Source: an uncultured Candidatus Melainabacteria bacterium (GTDB lineage: Bacteria; Cyanobacteriota; Vampirovibrionia; Gastranaerophilales; Gastranaerophilaceae). Taken from it: a stretch of 64,000 nt of DNA. The notes beneath the pieces are model-generated. The model did no database searches. It was not told where the DNA came from and saw nothing but the letters and a program-made list of their open reading frames with translations. The position numbers and the translations under genes were made by a program. The DNA lies in NCBI GenBank assembly GCA_934726055.1, contig CAKVCZ010000006.1, positions 60,547 through 124,546 on the forward strand, written 5' to 3'. Shown in pieces: positions 9,241 through 18,707 of this stretch. Each line of letters starts with the position of its first letter. Positions within the stretch are counted from its first letter, which is position 1.

Positions 9241-10293
9241 ATGGATTTTGAGAAACTTTTAAATTTAGGAATTGAAAAAAATATAATTAATGAAACTCAA
9301 AAAAACAGTTTGATTGATTTATATAATCAAAATAATAATGAGCAAAAACAGACATCTACTATCGTTAAAGTTTTTTACTATATTGGCGGTTTAATTATGT
9401 TGGGTGCTATGACATCTTTAATGTCAAATACAATTCAGCACAGTACATACACAATGATACTTCTTCTCGGAACTTTATACTCTGCATTATTTCTTGGAGT
9501 GGGTGAATTTTTGTGGGAAAAAAACGAAAAACTTCCTGCAGGAATTTTGTATTTTTTGTTTATTGCAACAGTTGGATTTATTGTAATGGATATTGAAAAA
9601 ATGACTGGATTCTTTCCACATTTTTCTGATATAGATAAGATTCCTAACTATTGGGATTTATGCAGATTTCCTGTAATTGTACTTTCCATTTTAACAATTA
9701 TTGCAAACACTATCTTGCAAAAGTTTAGACCGGTATCTTTATTAGCTGTTCCGACCATTTTTTGTTCCTATGCAATATTTATAACTATTGTTGATTTTAT
9801 ATATGGTTATAAAAACATTACGCCTAAAATCTTTTTTACAAGTAATATGATTTTTGGATTTGGACTGAGCATAGTCGGGTTTATAAAAGACAAATTAACA
9901 AAAACTGATTATTCAATGTGGATGTATTTTACTGGTGCGACAGGATTTTTTATGTTTGCAATGTTTCTTCTTGATACTTTAAACATCGGAGTATGGCAAG
10001 ACCAATTAATATGCTTTATTTTAAGTTTAATATATATATTTATCGGTTTAATAATACAGCGCAAACCATTCTCAATTATCGGTATCTTTGGTGCAATTGA
10101 ATATATTATGTATCTTGAGTTTGAGCATATTGAAGCCGAAACAACACTCCTCACAAGCGTTGTTTTGGTTACAGGTTTGATTATTTTGTATGCAGGTGTT
10201 TTGTATAACAAAAATGTTGATAAAATAAGAAGTTTTATCGAATCAAAACTTCCGGAAAAAGTAAAAAATTACTTACCGCAAAATAGATGTTAA
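9241..10293 (+). CDS. DUF2157-like polytopic membrane protein
   Basis: The 350-aa product has a soluble N-terminus (residues 1-40, with a short helix-turn-helix-like LGIEKNIINETQKNSLIDLY) and then about nine membrane helices. This layout matches the DUF2157 group of bacterial membrane proteins, whose function is unknown. AGAGGAG precedes the ATG. It stands alone between the preceding operon and the convergent amidohydrolase. Confidence 0.6.
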   Translation: MDFEKLLNLGIEKNIINETQKNSLIDLYNQNNNEQKQTSTIVKVFYYIGGLIMLGAMTSLMSNTIQHSTYTMILLLGTLYSALFLGVGEFLWEKNEKLPAGILYFLFIATVGFIVMDIEKMTGFFPHFSDIDKIPNYWDLCRFPVIVLSILTIIANTILQKFRPVSLLAVPTIFCSYAIFITIVDFIYGYKNITPKIFFTSNMIFGFGLSIVGFIKDKLTKTDYSMWMYFTGATGFFMFAMFLLDTLNIGVWQDQLICFILSLIYIFIGLIIQRKPFSIIGIFGAIEYIMYLEFEHIEAETTLLTSVVLVTGLIILYAGVLYNKNVDKIRSFIESKLPEKVKNYLPQNRC

Positions 10294-10389
10294 TCAAAGA
10301 TATTATAATAGCAAGTCGATTAAACAATAATACCAAGCGTTTCAGGCACATTTTAACATGAACTGAAAAACGCCCTATAAGCTAAAAAC

Positions 10390-11403
10390 TTATTTACTTA
10401 AAATATACTTTTCAGCATTCAAGTGAAATACCTTTTCTTTTTCTTCTTCGGTTAATTCTAAAGAATCCATAAATTTCATCATATCAGACAAACTTTCATA
10501 AGGATAATCAGAACCAAAAATAATGCTGTCTATACCAAGAGCCTTCTTAGTGCATTCAAAAGCAAGTTTAGACATATTGCCGCTTGTTGTTACAACAACA
10601 TTTTTATTTTTAAAGTAATATGAAACAGGGTGTTTCATTTTTACTTCATCATCCCTTATCCATTCAAAACGATTATCAACTCTATCCAATATAAATGGGA
10701 AATATTCGCCCAAATGACCAAGAATCATTCTTAAGTTAGGGAATTTATCAAATGTTCCGTTTAATATAAGCCTTAATGATGTTTTCATAGCATCTAAGCC
10801 AAAACCAAGACCAGGTGAAGAATATACATAACCCATATCTTTCATATCTTTATCATCAGAAGCTTGTGGATGAACATAAAACGCACAACCCAATTCTTCT
10901 GCTTTAGCTAAAAGCGGAAGATATTTTTCTTCATATAAATGTGTATTTTTATAGTTAGAATGTGTGTGCCAATATTTGAAACCTAATTCTTTTACACAGC
11001 GTTCAAGTTCTTTAATTGCCTCATCAACATAAGGAGTTGGTAAAACTGCAGCTCCTAAGAAACGACCCGGATATTTTTTTATAATTTCAGCAACTGCATC
11101 ATTAGATTTTTTTGCAAAATATACTGATTCTTTTTCAGGTAATTCTTCTAATGCTGGAGATGATGCCATAACACCTACATCAATGCCGTTTTTATCCATA
11201 ACAGCAATTCTTTCTTCGCCAAAATTCATTAATTCATCAATAACCGGATATTCATTTGTTACCCCGTCAAAATGAGCGAAAACTTTATCTCTCACTTCAA
11301 AAATTTTAGTTTCCGGATAATATTTCATTGCATTATCTCGTGTGGAAAGATATTCCATCAATTCAGGTAAGTAATAGTGAAATTCGCAATCAATTATTTT
11401 CAT
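10390..11403 (-). CDS. Amidohydrolase-2 family protein, decarboxylase-like
   Basis: The 337-aa product belongs to the metal-dependent amidohydrolase_2 (ACMSD-like) family. The first metal motif is D5-C-E7-F-H9, an ExH form instead of HxH. It is also seen in the nonoxidative aromatic decarboxylases of this family, such as gamma-resorcylate decarboxylase. Further ligands are in FYVHPQA (near 181), ILGHLGE (near 234) and the FGSDYPYE signature (near 300), which carries the last aspartate. It probably acts on a small carboxylic acid as a decarboxylase or hydratase; the substrate is unknown. It is a monocistronic gene with a GGAG ribosome site. Confidence 0.85.
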   Translation of the reverse strand: MKIIDCEFHYYLPELMEYLSTRDNAMKYYPETKIFEVRDKVFAHFDGVTNEYPVIDELMNFGEERIAVMDKNGIDVGVMASSPALEELPEKESVYFAKKSNDAVAEIIKKYPGRFLGAAVLPTPYVDEAIKELERCVKELGFKYWHTHSNYKNTHLYEEKYLPLLAKAEELGCAFYVHPQASDDKDMKDMGYVYSSPGLGFGLDAMKTSLRLILNGTFDKFPNLRMILGHLGEYFPFILDRVDNRFEWIRDDEVKMKHPVSYYFKNKNVVVTTSGNMSKLAFECTKKALGIDSIIFGSDYPYESLSDMMKFMDSLELTEEEKEKVFHLNAEKYILSK

Positions 11404-11498
11404 AACATCTCCTCTTATAATAATCTTTTCTATTATAATAACATCTTATTGCCTAATTGTAAACTAATTGCGATATGTAGTAGGTATAGCAGAGGTTA

Positions 11499-11525
11499 TT
11501 GTCAAAAATATTTACATTTTGACAA
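11499..11525. promoter_or_regulatory. Perfect 9-bp inverted repeat upstream of the exporter operon
   Basis: TTGTCAAAA (11499-11507) and TTTTGACAA (11517-11525) are perfect arms with a 9-bp spacer. A TATAAT box follows at 11551-11556. The size fits an operator for a TetR- or MarR-like dimer controlling the HlyD-ABC operon, although no regulator gene is encoded alongside. The rest of the 285-bp gap (11404-11688) holds no convincing gene. Confidence 0.5.
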
Positions 11526-11688
11526 TAATTAAATAATTGTTTTACTATTATATAATTCAGGGATTATCATACCAAGAATAAAACAAAATCAGAAACAATT
11601 TCGGAAGAACAATTTAAAGGTATGACTAAAAACCATGTATGAATATATATATAAGCATTTTTAAAGGAAGCACAAAGGTAAATATAAT

Positions 11689-12570
11689 ATGAAAAAAAAG
11701 ATTATTGCGTTAATTTTAATACTTTTAATAGCAGGTTTTGGTATATTTTTTTATAAAACAAACAAAAAAGATACATTGAAGGAACTCACTTTATATGGCA
11801 ATATTGAAATTCGCCAAGTTGAATTGAGTTTCCTTGCAGGCGGTCAAGTTTTAAAACTTTTAAAAGAAGAGGGTGATACCGTTAAAAAGGGAGAACTTAT
11901 TGCAACACTGGATTCAAGAGATTATGAAGCCAATTACAATAAAGCAATAGCCGATGTTGAAAGAACGATTGCCCTTAAAAATGACGCATTGGAAAAATAT
12001 AACAGGAATGAACCGTTAGGGGCATCAGGTGCAGTATCCGAACAAGATGTTGAAACATTATTCAATAATAAAAATAAGACTCAAGCCGAATACAAACTTG
12101 CCGAGGCGAATAAAACTTATGCAAAAAACCAACTTGATTACACAAAACTTTACGCTCCTGAAAATGGTATAATTATGGTTCGTGTCGTTGAACCCGGAAG
12201 TAATGTTCAAAAAGGTCAGCCGGTATATACAATGGCAAAAACTAATCCTGTTTGGGTTAGAGCCTATGTTAATGAAACAGATTTAGGTAACATTAAATAC
12301 GGACAAGAAGTTAATGTTTATACTGATACCACAAATCCAAACACAGGCAAGAAAAGAGAATATAAAGGTAAAATCGGTTATATTTCACCGGTTGCGGAGT
12401 TTACACCCAAAACGGTTCAATCAACTGATACAAGAACTGATTTAGTTTATCGAATAAGAGTCTATATCTATGATATTGATGAATATTTAAGACAGGGAAT
12501 GCCTGTAACTATTAAAGTGGATTTAACTTCAAAGGATAATCAAGAAAATAATGCTGACGGTAACAATTAA
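11689..12570 (+). CDS. HlyD-family membrane fusion protein
   Basis: The 293-aa product has an N-terminal membrane anchor (residues 5-23), a biotinyl-lipoyl-like half motif GGQVLKLLKEEGDTVKKGE (48-66), a short coiled hairpin (about 80-140) and the matching second half YAPENGIIMVRVVEPG (153-168). A beta-barrel region follows. This is the periplasmic adaptor of a tripartite ABC exporter, in the style of YbhG. Its last 20 bp overlap the ABC ATPase gene, so the genes are co-translated. No TolC-like outer-membrane gene is nearby. Confidence 0.9.
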   Translation: MKKKIIALILILLIAGFGIFFYKTNKKDTLKELTLYGNIEIRQVELSFLAGGQVLKLLKEEGDTVKKGELIATLDSRDYEANYNKAIADVERTIALKNDALEKYNRNEPLGASGAVSEQDVETLFNNKNKTQAEYKLAEANKTYAKNQLDYTKLYAPENGIIMVRVVEPGSNVQKGQPVYTMAKTNPVWVRAYVNETDLGNIKYGQEVNVYTDTTNPNTGKKREYKGKIGYISPVAEFTPKTVQSTDTRTDLVYRIRVYIYDIDEYLRQGMPVTIKVDLTSKDNQENNADGNN

Positions 12571-14038
12571 AAATTTAACTAAAAATTTTGGCTCTACCGT
12601 TGCTATTGATAATCTGTCTTTAAATATAGAAAAAGGCAAAATAACAGGGCTTATTGGAGCTGACGGAGCCGGAAAAACTACACTATTGAGAACAATAATC
12701 GGTTTATTGTTGCCAAATGCAGGTGAAATAAATGTGCTTGGTTTCAACCCCAATACTCAAAAAGATCAACTGAATCTTCGCATTGGTTATATGCCCCAAA
12801 AGTTCGGTTTGTATGAAGATTTAACTATCATAGAAAATTTAAAATTGTATGCTGATTTAAAAAATGTTCCTCACGATTTTGATAAGATGTTGGAATTTAC
12901 AACTCTTGCACCATTTCAGGATAGACTCGCAGGAGCATTATCAGGCGGTATGAAACAAAAGTTGGGACTTGCTTGTACTTTACTTGGAAATCCCGAATTT
13001 TTACTTTTGGATGAACCCTCTGTCGGTGTTGACCCTATATCTCGCAGAGACTTAATGAAAATGGTTCGGGAAATGATAACCCCTGAAACAACTGTTTTGT
13101 GGTCAACAGCGTATTTAGATGAGGCTCACAGCTTTGATACAGCGGTTGTCATAGATAAAGGTAAGGTTATTTATGAAGGGAAACCGCACGATTTAGCACC
13201 AACACCGCAAGAATTTGAAAATAAAGTAATTGACTTAATGGGAGGTTATAATAAGGAAGAATCACTAATAGCAAGAAACTACAATTATAAAGCAATTGAT
13301 GTTGAATTAACCGTAGAAGCGGACAATTTAGAAAAAAAATACGGAAACTTTTATGCAGTTAAAAATAATACTTTCAAAATAAAAAAGGGAGAAATTTTTG
13401 GTTTACTCGGTCCGAACGGAGCAGGAAAATCGACTTCATTTAAAATGATGTGCGGACTTGCTCGCCCGACAAGTGGTACTGCAAGAATTATGGGAATTGA
13501 TATAAAGAAAAATCCCGAGCGTGCCAGAGCAAATTTAGGTTATATGGCACAAAAATTCTCGTTATACGGGAGTTTAACCGTTCGCGAGAACTTAGAATTT
13601 TTCGCTCTTGCCTATGGAATCAGCATTTTGAAAAAAGAAGAAAAGGTTAATGAAGTTATTGATGTTTTTGGGCTAAGAGAATACGAATCAGAAAAGGCTG
13701 AAAATTTACCTCTAGGCTTAAAACAAAGACTTTCAATGGCAGCGGCACTCATTCACAATCCGCCTGTATTGTTTTTGGATGAACCAACATCAGGTGTTGA
13801 TGTTTTGACAAGACGTGATTTTTGGAATCATATAACATCTTTGGCTAAAAAAGGTGTAACGATAATGGTTACAACGCATTTTATGGATGAGGCAGAATAT
13901 TGCGACAGAATTAGTCTTTTTTACAAGGGCGAAACTATTGCAGTAGGTACACCAACAGAGCTCAAACAACAAGCAGGTGCAAATAATATGGAAACGGCAT
14001 TTATAAATCTTATAAAAAAAAGTGAGGTTAGTAAATGA
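12551..14038 (+). CDS. ABC transporter ATPase with two fused nucleotide-binding domains
   Basis: The 495-aa product contains two ABC ATPase domains in tandem, as in YbhF. Domain 1 has Walker A GADGAGKTT (residues 36-44), signature LSGGMKQ and Walker B LLLDEP. Domain 2 (from about 258) has GPNGAGKST, a degenerate signature LPLGLKQ in place of LSGG, and Walker B LFLDEP. One of the two ATP sites may therefore be weakened. It should power the two downstream ABC2 permeases. The ATG lies 20 bp before the stop of the adaptor gene, and its own stop overlaps the next start. Confidence 0.93.
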   Translation: MLTVTIKNLTKNFGSTVAIDNLSLNIEKGKITGLIGADGAGKTTLLRTIIGLLLPNAGEINVLGFNPNTQKDQLNLRIGYMPQKFGLYEDLTIIENLKLYADLKNVPHDFDKMLEFTTLAPFQDRLAGALSGGMKQKLGLACTLLGNPEFLLLDEPSVGVDPISRRDLMKMVREMITPETTVLWSTAYLDEAHSFDTAVVIDKGKVIYEGKPHDLAPTPQEFENKVIDLMGGYNKEESLIARNYNYKAIDVELTVEADNLEKKYGNFYAVKNNTFKIKKGEIFGLLGPNGAGKSTSFKMMCGLARPTSGTARIMGIDIKKNPERARANLGYMAQKFSLYGSLTVRENLEFFALAYGISILKKEEKVNEVIDVFGLREYESEKAENLPLGLKQRLSMAAALIHNPPVLFLDEPTSGVDVLTRRDFWNHITSLAKKGVTIMVTTHFMDEAEYCDRISLFYKGETIAVGTPTELKQQAGANNMETAFINLIKKSEVSK

Positions 14039-15201
14039 AAATCTTATTAGCCTTAATTAAAAAAGAAATAAAACAGATATTGAGAGATCCATCAAGTATT
14101 GTTATTGCTTTCATACTGCCAATTATATCAATTACGATTTATATGTACGGAATAAATCTCGATTCTGTAAAAATCACAATGGGAATCAAAAATGACGATA
14201 ATTCGCCGGAAGTTGCAACTTTGGTCAAATCTTTCGGACACAGTAAATACGTTAATTCAATAAATTTTGATAATATGGAAGATATTAAAACTGCCATTTT
14301 AAGTTCTAAAATTAAAGGGGCTGTTATTATTCCAAACGATTTTTCATCGAAACTTTCAAAAGGACAAAAAGCAGATTTACTGATTATAACAGACGGAAGT
14401 GAAGTTAATACTGCAAACTATGTACAGAGTTATGCACTTGCTATTTCAAATCAATGGCTTGCTGTCAGTAAATACAAAAGAAATTTATCAAAACCTCTAA
14501 TTAATATCGAGAACAGAACCTGGTATAATCCGGATTTAAACTCACATCATTTTATCGTTCCGGGTTCTATTGCTATTACTATGACATTAATCGGGATTCT
14601 TTTGACTTCACTTGTTATTGCAAGAGAATGGGAAAGAGGAACAATGGAGGCATTATTAAGTACAAAAGTCAGAGCAATTCATATTGTGCTTGGCAAATAC
14701 ATTCCATACTTTATCTTGGGAATGTTATCAACTGCATTTAATATGTTCCTTTGTGTTTGTGTATTTCAGGTACCGTTCAGGGGTAGTTATTTTATGTTTT
14801 TCTTAATAAGCGGAATTTTTCTGTTTACATCTCTTGGTATTGGATTAATGATTTCAACTGTCTTAAAAAATCAATTTATGGCGAGTATGGTATCGATAAG
14901 TTTAGGATTTATGCCTGCACTAATGCTATCAGGGTTACTGTTTCCGATTAATTCTATGCCGACATTTTTCCAATACTTGACTATGATAATTCCGCCAAGA
15001 TACTATATAGCATTTATTGAAAGTGAATTTATGGCAGGGGGTGTTCCTGAAATAAGATTAGCAAATGCTTTTTATTTAACAATATTGGGATTACTTCTAT
15101 TTGCAGGAGTTTATAAGAAAACTCAAATGAGACTTGAGGCACCATGTCCTTCCCTTGGGGGAAAACCGAAATCCTTGATTTCGAGGAGGAGTGATGATTA
15201 G
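14035..15201 (+). CDS. ABC-2 type transporter permease (first of pair)
   Basis: The 388-aa product has the ABC2_membrane_3 layout: one N-terminal helix (residues 18-38), a large external domain (to about 175), then five helices including the conserved LSGLLFPINSMP segment near 300. It pairs with the following permease as the membrane channel of the exporter. The last 20 codons run through two tandem DNA hairpins, and the C-terminal tail they encode (residues about 368-388) looks unlike a natural permease end. The ATG overlaps the ATPase stop codon (ATGA-type overlap). Confidence 0.9.
   Translation: MKILLALIKKEIKQILRDPSSIVIAFILPIISITIYMYGINLDSVKITMGIKNDDNSPEVATLVKSFGHSKYVNSINFDNMEDIKTAILSSKIKGAVIIPNDFSSKLSKGQKADLLIITDGSEVNTANYVQSYALAISNQWLAVSKYKRNLSKPLINIENRTWYNPDLNSHHFIVPGSIAITMTLIGILLTSLVIAREWERGTMEALLSTKVRAIHIVLGKYIPYFILGMLSTAFNMFLCVCVFQVPFRGSYFMFFLISGIFLFTSLGIGLMISTVLKNQFMASMVSISLGFMPALMLSGLLFPINSMPTFFQYLTMIIPPRYYIAFIESEFMAGGVPEIRLANAFYLTILGLLLFAGVYKKTQMRLEAPCPSLGGKPKSLISRRSDD
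15150..15183 (+). promoter_or_regulatory. Two tandem hairpins at the permease-permease junction
   Basis: TTCCC (15150-15154) pairs with GGGAA (15159-15163) around TTGG, and CGAAATC (15167-15173) pairs with GATTTCG (15177-15183) around CTT. The second stem ends at the GAGGAGGA ribosome site (15183-15190) of the next gene. The stretch is richer in GC than its surroundings. It could tune translation of the second permease or be a REP-like insertion that extended the first. Confidence 0.5.
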
Positions 15202-16306
15202 AGATTTTTTACGCAGAGTTGCGGCTCTTATAAAAAAAGAATTTAGAACCATTTGGAATGATCCGAAATCTCGAGCCATTATTATTGCAATGCCGTTAAT
15301 GCAGCTTTTGGTGTTTTCAAATGCAGTAACAATGGAAGTTAAAAACATTGATACAGTTGTTTTAGATCGTTCTCAAAGCGTTGAAAGCAGAGAATTACTT
15401 TCAAGATTTGAAAATTCATCAAGATTTAGAAAATTCTATTATGTTGATAATGAAAAAGAATTTCAGGAAAAGCTTGATACCCAAAAAGCTCAACTCGGAA
15501 TAAATATCCCGAATGATTTTGCAAGGGGGATAAAGTCTAAAACAGTTGCAAATGTTCAGATAATATCCGATGGCAGACAAACAAATTCAGCCGCAATAGG
15601 ATTAGGATATGCATCACAAATAATAAATCTGTATAGTGCAGAGCTTACAGACAACAAGGGCTCTGGAGTGGATATAACAGTAAGAAACTGGTTTAATCCT
15701 AATCTTGAATACAAATGGTATATTTTGACAATTATTGTTGCAATGCTTTCACTTGTAACAACTTTGATTCTGACATCTTTATCGATTGCAAGAGAAAGAG
15801 AGCTCGGCACATTCGACCAGCTTATTGTAAGTCCTCTTTCATCATTTGAAATATTACTCGGCAAATCAATTCCACCTTTGATTATTGCAATGACTTTAAC
15901 AATAGTTATGATTGGAATAGTCATTGTATTTTTCCACGTTCCTTTTGTTGGTTCTATGTTTTTATTTCTTATTTCAATATTGATATCGCTTTTAGCGATA
16001 GTCGGTGTCGGACTCTTTATTTCTGCAATATGCAATACTCAGCAGCAAGCAATACTTTCTGTTATGACATTTATGATACCTGCTGTTTTGTTATCGGGGT
16101 TTATTTCACCCATTGAGGATATGCCGCTTTGTTTGCGATATTTAACATACTTAAATCCTGTAAGGTTCTTTATGGTTCTATCACGCGGAATAATATTAAA
16201 AGGTATGGGGATAAGCGATGTAATTGTAAACATAATCCCGCTAATAATAATTGCCACAATAACATTAACCCTTGCAAGCAGAACATTTAAGAGGAAACTG
16301 GGATAA
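15191..16306 (+). CDS. ABC-2 type transporter permease (second of pair)
   Basis: The 371-aa product has the same topology as the preceding permease: one N-terminal helix, an external domain (about residues 45-175), then five to six helices with LSGFISPIEDMP as the conserved segment. Translation can start at GTG 15191 or the adjoining ATG 15194; a strong GAGGAGGA lies directly before, closer to the GTG. It overlaps the first permease by 11 bp. Together with the adaptor and the double ATPase this makes a complete Ybh-like exporter, probably for drugs or other toxic compounds. Confidence 0.9.
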   Translation: MMIRDFLRRVAALIKKEFRTIWNDPKSRAIIIAMPLMQLLVFSNAVTMEVKNIDTVVLDRSQSVESRELLSRFENSSRFRKFYYVDNEKEFQEKLDTQKAQLGINIPNDFARGIKSKTVANVQIISDGRQTNSAAIGLGYASQIINLYSAELTDNKGSGVDITVRNWFNPNLEYKWYILTIIVAMLSLVTTLILTSLSIARERELGTFDQLIVSPLSSFEILLGKSIPPLIIAMTLTIVMIGIVIVFFHVPFVGSMFLFLISILISLLAIVGVGLFISAICNTQQQAILSVMTFMIPAVLLSGFISPIEDMPLCLRYLTYLNPVRFFMVLSRGIILKGMGISDVIVNIIPLIIIATITLTLASRTFKRKLG

Positions 16307-16328
16307 ATTAAAACACGACTTTACAATA

Positions 16329-16413
16329 AAGTTGAAAATTATCAGGGATAATTGGACAAATTATCTGCTTAATTTGAAATGTCTGACAGACAAAATTAAA
16401 CAATTTTCGACTT
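16329..16413. terminator. Nested inverted repeats between convergent operons
   Basis: Outer arms AAGTTGAAAATT (16329-16340) and AATTTTCGACTT (16402-16413) match at 11 of 12 positions. Inside lie AATTATC-AGG-GATAATT (16337-16353) and the palindrome TGTCTGACAGACA (16380-16392). Located between the exporter operon and the convergent hydrogenase-like operon, this probably acts as a two-way transcription end, although it lacks a classic long T-run. Confidence 0.45.
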
Positions 16414-16503
16414 AATAGAACACAAAACTAAACTTTTCAATTTCATTGTCAGAACAATCAGGATTTCATTATGACAAAATTTAATCGATTAATGACAAAA
16501 ATA

Positions 16504-17232
16504 CTAATTTAATATTAAGTCTAAAACAGCATTAATAAAGGTCAGAGGATGAACAGGACATCCCGGAATATATAAATCTATCGGATATTTTTCTAAAAAC
16601 TCTCTGTTTAATTCTGTTGAATTTTGAAATACACCACCTGAAATTGCACAAGCACCTGTAAGTATTACAAGTTTTGGTTCCGGTACAGATTTATAGCAAT
16701 CTTCTAATGCATAAGCCATATTTTTTGTAATTGGACCTGTTATAACTATTCCGTCAGCGTGTCTTGGTGAAGCAACAAAATCTATTCCAAATCTCCCCAT
16801 ATCAAAGTTACAGTTAGAACAAGCGTTCAGCTCCATTTCACAGCCGTTACATCCGCCTGCGGATACCTGTCTTAATTTTAAAGAATGAGAAAAAATCTTA
16901 CGTATCTCTTTTCTTGATTCTATGGCAAATTTTTCATATTCATCTGCAATCATATTTTCAGAAATGACAAGTTTTTCTCTTGATGTTGAACCTAATTTAT
17001 AACGATTAGAAAACTGTATTGCTTCGCATTTACAATTTCCGCAGAGAGTACATTTGCCCAAATCTATTGAATTAGGATTAGCACTAAGTGCACCTGTCGG
17101 ACAGCAGGAACAATCTACATCACCGTTTTTTATAATAGGGAACCCTCGAAATTGTTCCCTCATTGGTGCATTTTTTATGTCTTTAATATATTGTTTTCCT
17201 TGAAAATATTTTAATTTTATTGTATCTAACAT
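16504..17232 (-). CDS. NuoB/HyfI-like small subunit with fused ferredoxin-like domain
   Basis: The 242-aa product ends in the NuoB/HycG domain that holds the proximal [4Fe-4S] cluster: GGCNGC (C128, C131), GACAISGG (C195) and PGCPVHP (C225). Its first 90 residues hold a shrunken ferredoxin-like region with C41, C43, C44-P and C61, C64, C67, C69. Enough ligands remain for one [4Fe-4S] cluster, but the second cluster of an HyfH/HycF-type ferredoxin looks lost. It would pass electrons into the membrane-bound complex encoded upstream. It is the last gene of the operon, 12 bp after the large-subunit gene. Confidence 0.88.
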   Translation of the reverse strand: MLDTIKLKYFQGKQYIKDIKNAPMREQFRGFPIIKNGDVDCSCCPTGALSANPNSIDLGKCTLCGNCKCEAIQFSNRYKLGSTSREKLVISENMIADEYEKFAIESRKEIRKIFSHSLKLRQVSAGGCNGCEMELNACSNCNFDMGRFGIDFVASPRHADGIVITGPITKNMAYALEDCYKSVPEPKLVILTGACAISGGVFQNSTELNREFLEKYPIDLYIPGCPVHPLTFINAVLDLILN

Positions 17233-17244
17233 ATTTTATCCTTT

Positions 17245-18696
17245 TTACAAGTCATTTCCACAATATGACAAATTAAAGCTCTTGTTACATAGCGGGAAAT
17301 CTGATATCCCATTATTTCTCACCGCCATTGCAAGCATATACCAATTATTAAAAGAAGGGTCTTTAATTTTATATCTGATTAACTCTCCACTAGCACCTGT
17401 AATTGCAGTATGAACAACTTCACCCCTCCACCCTTCTGTTATTGATATCGCAAAAGAATTTGGTGTTAATTTATTATTTGCTTGAAGTTTTATTCCGTCT
17501 TTATTTTCTTTTAGTTCTTCCAATAAATCATTAACAAAACTTGCAGATTGCATTATTTCTCTGTATCTCAGGTTAAATCTTGAATAAACATCACCGTTTT
17601 CTTTAATTTCTTTATCGTCAGAAAGTTTTTTATACCATTTATCTTTGAAATCAAATCTTGAATCAAGATTTACTCCGCTTGAACGAGCTGCCATTCCGAC
17701 AGCACCAAGTTGTAATGCAGTTTCCATACTAACGACACCTGTTTTTTCCATTCTTGAAATACAAGAAGGCATTTTTAGCATAACTTTTGCTGTGCGATCA
17801 ACAATTTCAATAACTTTATTCAGCATAGATTTTATTTTGTTTGATAATTCAGGTGTAATGTCAAAATTAACCCCACCGACATCTATCAAACCTCTGCCAA
17901 AACGGCTTCCGCATATTTCAAGCATTGTATTTATAACAAGTGTTCTTGTAGTTCCAAAAACTGATGCTCCCATTAAATATGCCATATCACCCGCAATAGC
18001 TCCCATATCGCCTATATGAATTGCTATTCTTTCCATCTCAAGAGCAATTCTTCTTATAATTTCTGCCCTTTGGGTAATTTTTGTATCTGACAAAGCTTCC
18101 ATAACTTGAGAATATGTCATATTATAACCTATTACTGTATCTCCGCAAATAGATTCTGCAAGCCTATTATTTGGATTAAGCATAAGAGCTTCGGCACCTC
18201 TGTGTTGATAGCCAAGCATTATTTCCAAATCATAAACCTTTTCACCCTGACACATAAATCTAAAATGCCCCGGTTCAATTACTCCTGCATGAATAGGTCC
18301 AACTGCTACTTCGTGAACATCTTCACCTTGCATTGCAAAAAAAGGATATTCGTCTTGATTTTTTCTTAAAGGTTTTAGCCAAGGGTGGTTTTTAGGTTCA
18401 ATTCCAAATTCTTCATAAAATTCTCTTTCAAAATTATGAAACTGAGGAAAATCTTTAGTTAAAGCTTCATAAGATTTAATTTCAGGTGTAAAAAGAACCG
18501 AAGATAAGTAAATTAATCCTTCTTTGTCATTCGCTAAAGTTATATATAAACGAATATTTTCAAATTCTTGTTTGCCAAAAAATCCTATCGGGCGAAGTTT
18601 CATATTTCTTATATCTTCTCTCAATTCATCAATCGTAATTGTTGGGATTGAAAGAGCATCAATTTTTGTATTATTTTTTAGTGTAATCCAATTCAT
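17245..18696 (-). CDS. HycE/HyfG-like large subunit lacking Ni-site cysteines
   Basis: The 483-aa product fuses a NuoC-like N-terminal part (residues 1-110, with EREFYEEFGI) to a NuoD/hydrogenase large-subunit part (from about 125, GPIHAGVIEPGHF). In true [NiFe] hydrogenases the Ni is held by two CxxC pairs. Here the first position reads C184-G-D-T, with no second cysteine, and the C-terminal pair is replaced by PLC470 and C479, nine residues apart. The subunit should therefore not bind Ni-Fe. This is the feature of the Ehr (energy-converting hydrogenase related) complexes. It lies inside a six-gene minus-strand operon. Confidence 0.88.
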   Translation of the reverse strand: MNWITLKNNTKIDALSIPTITIDELREDIRNMKLRPIGFFGKQEFENIRLYITLANDKEGLIYLSSVLFTPEIKSYEALTKDFPQFHNFEREFYEEFGIEPKNHPWLKPLRKNQDEYPFFAMQGEDVHEVAVGPIHAGVIEPGHFRFMCQGEKVYDLEIMLGYQHRGAEALMLNPNNRLAESICGDTVIGYNMTYSQVMEALSDTKITQRAEIIRRIALEMERIAIHIGDMGAIAGDMAYLMGASVFGTTRTLVINTMLEICGSRFGRGLIDVGGVNFDITPELSNKIKSMLNKVIEIVDRTAKVMLKMPSCISRMEKTGVVSMETALQLGAVGMAARSSGVNLDSRFDFKDKWYKKLSDDKEIKENGDVYSRFNLRYREIMQSASFVNDLLEELKENKDGIKLQANNKLTPNSFAISITEGWRGEVVHTAITGASGELIRYKIKDPSFNNWYMLAMAVRNNGISDFPLCNKSFNLSYCGNDL

Positions 18697-18707
18697 TATT
18701 TTTCCCT

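Noticed and set aside
11556..11645. Possible remnant of a regulator gene before the HlyD gene
   Set aside because: Short frames here have no start signal and resemble nothing recognisable; left as intergenic.
15556..16035. 159-codon minus-strand frame inside the second permease
   Set aside because: Antisense shadow of a well-supported ABC-2 permease; no motif of its own.
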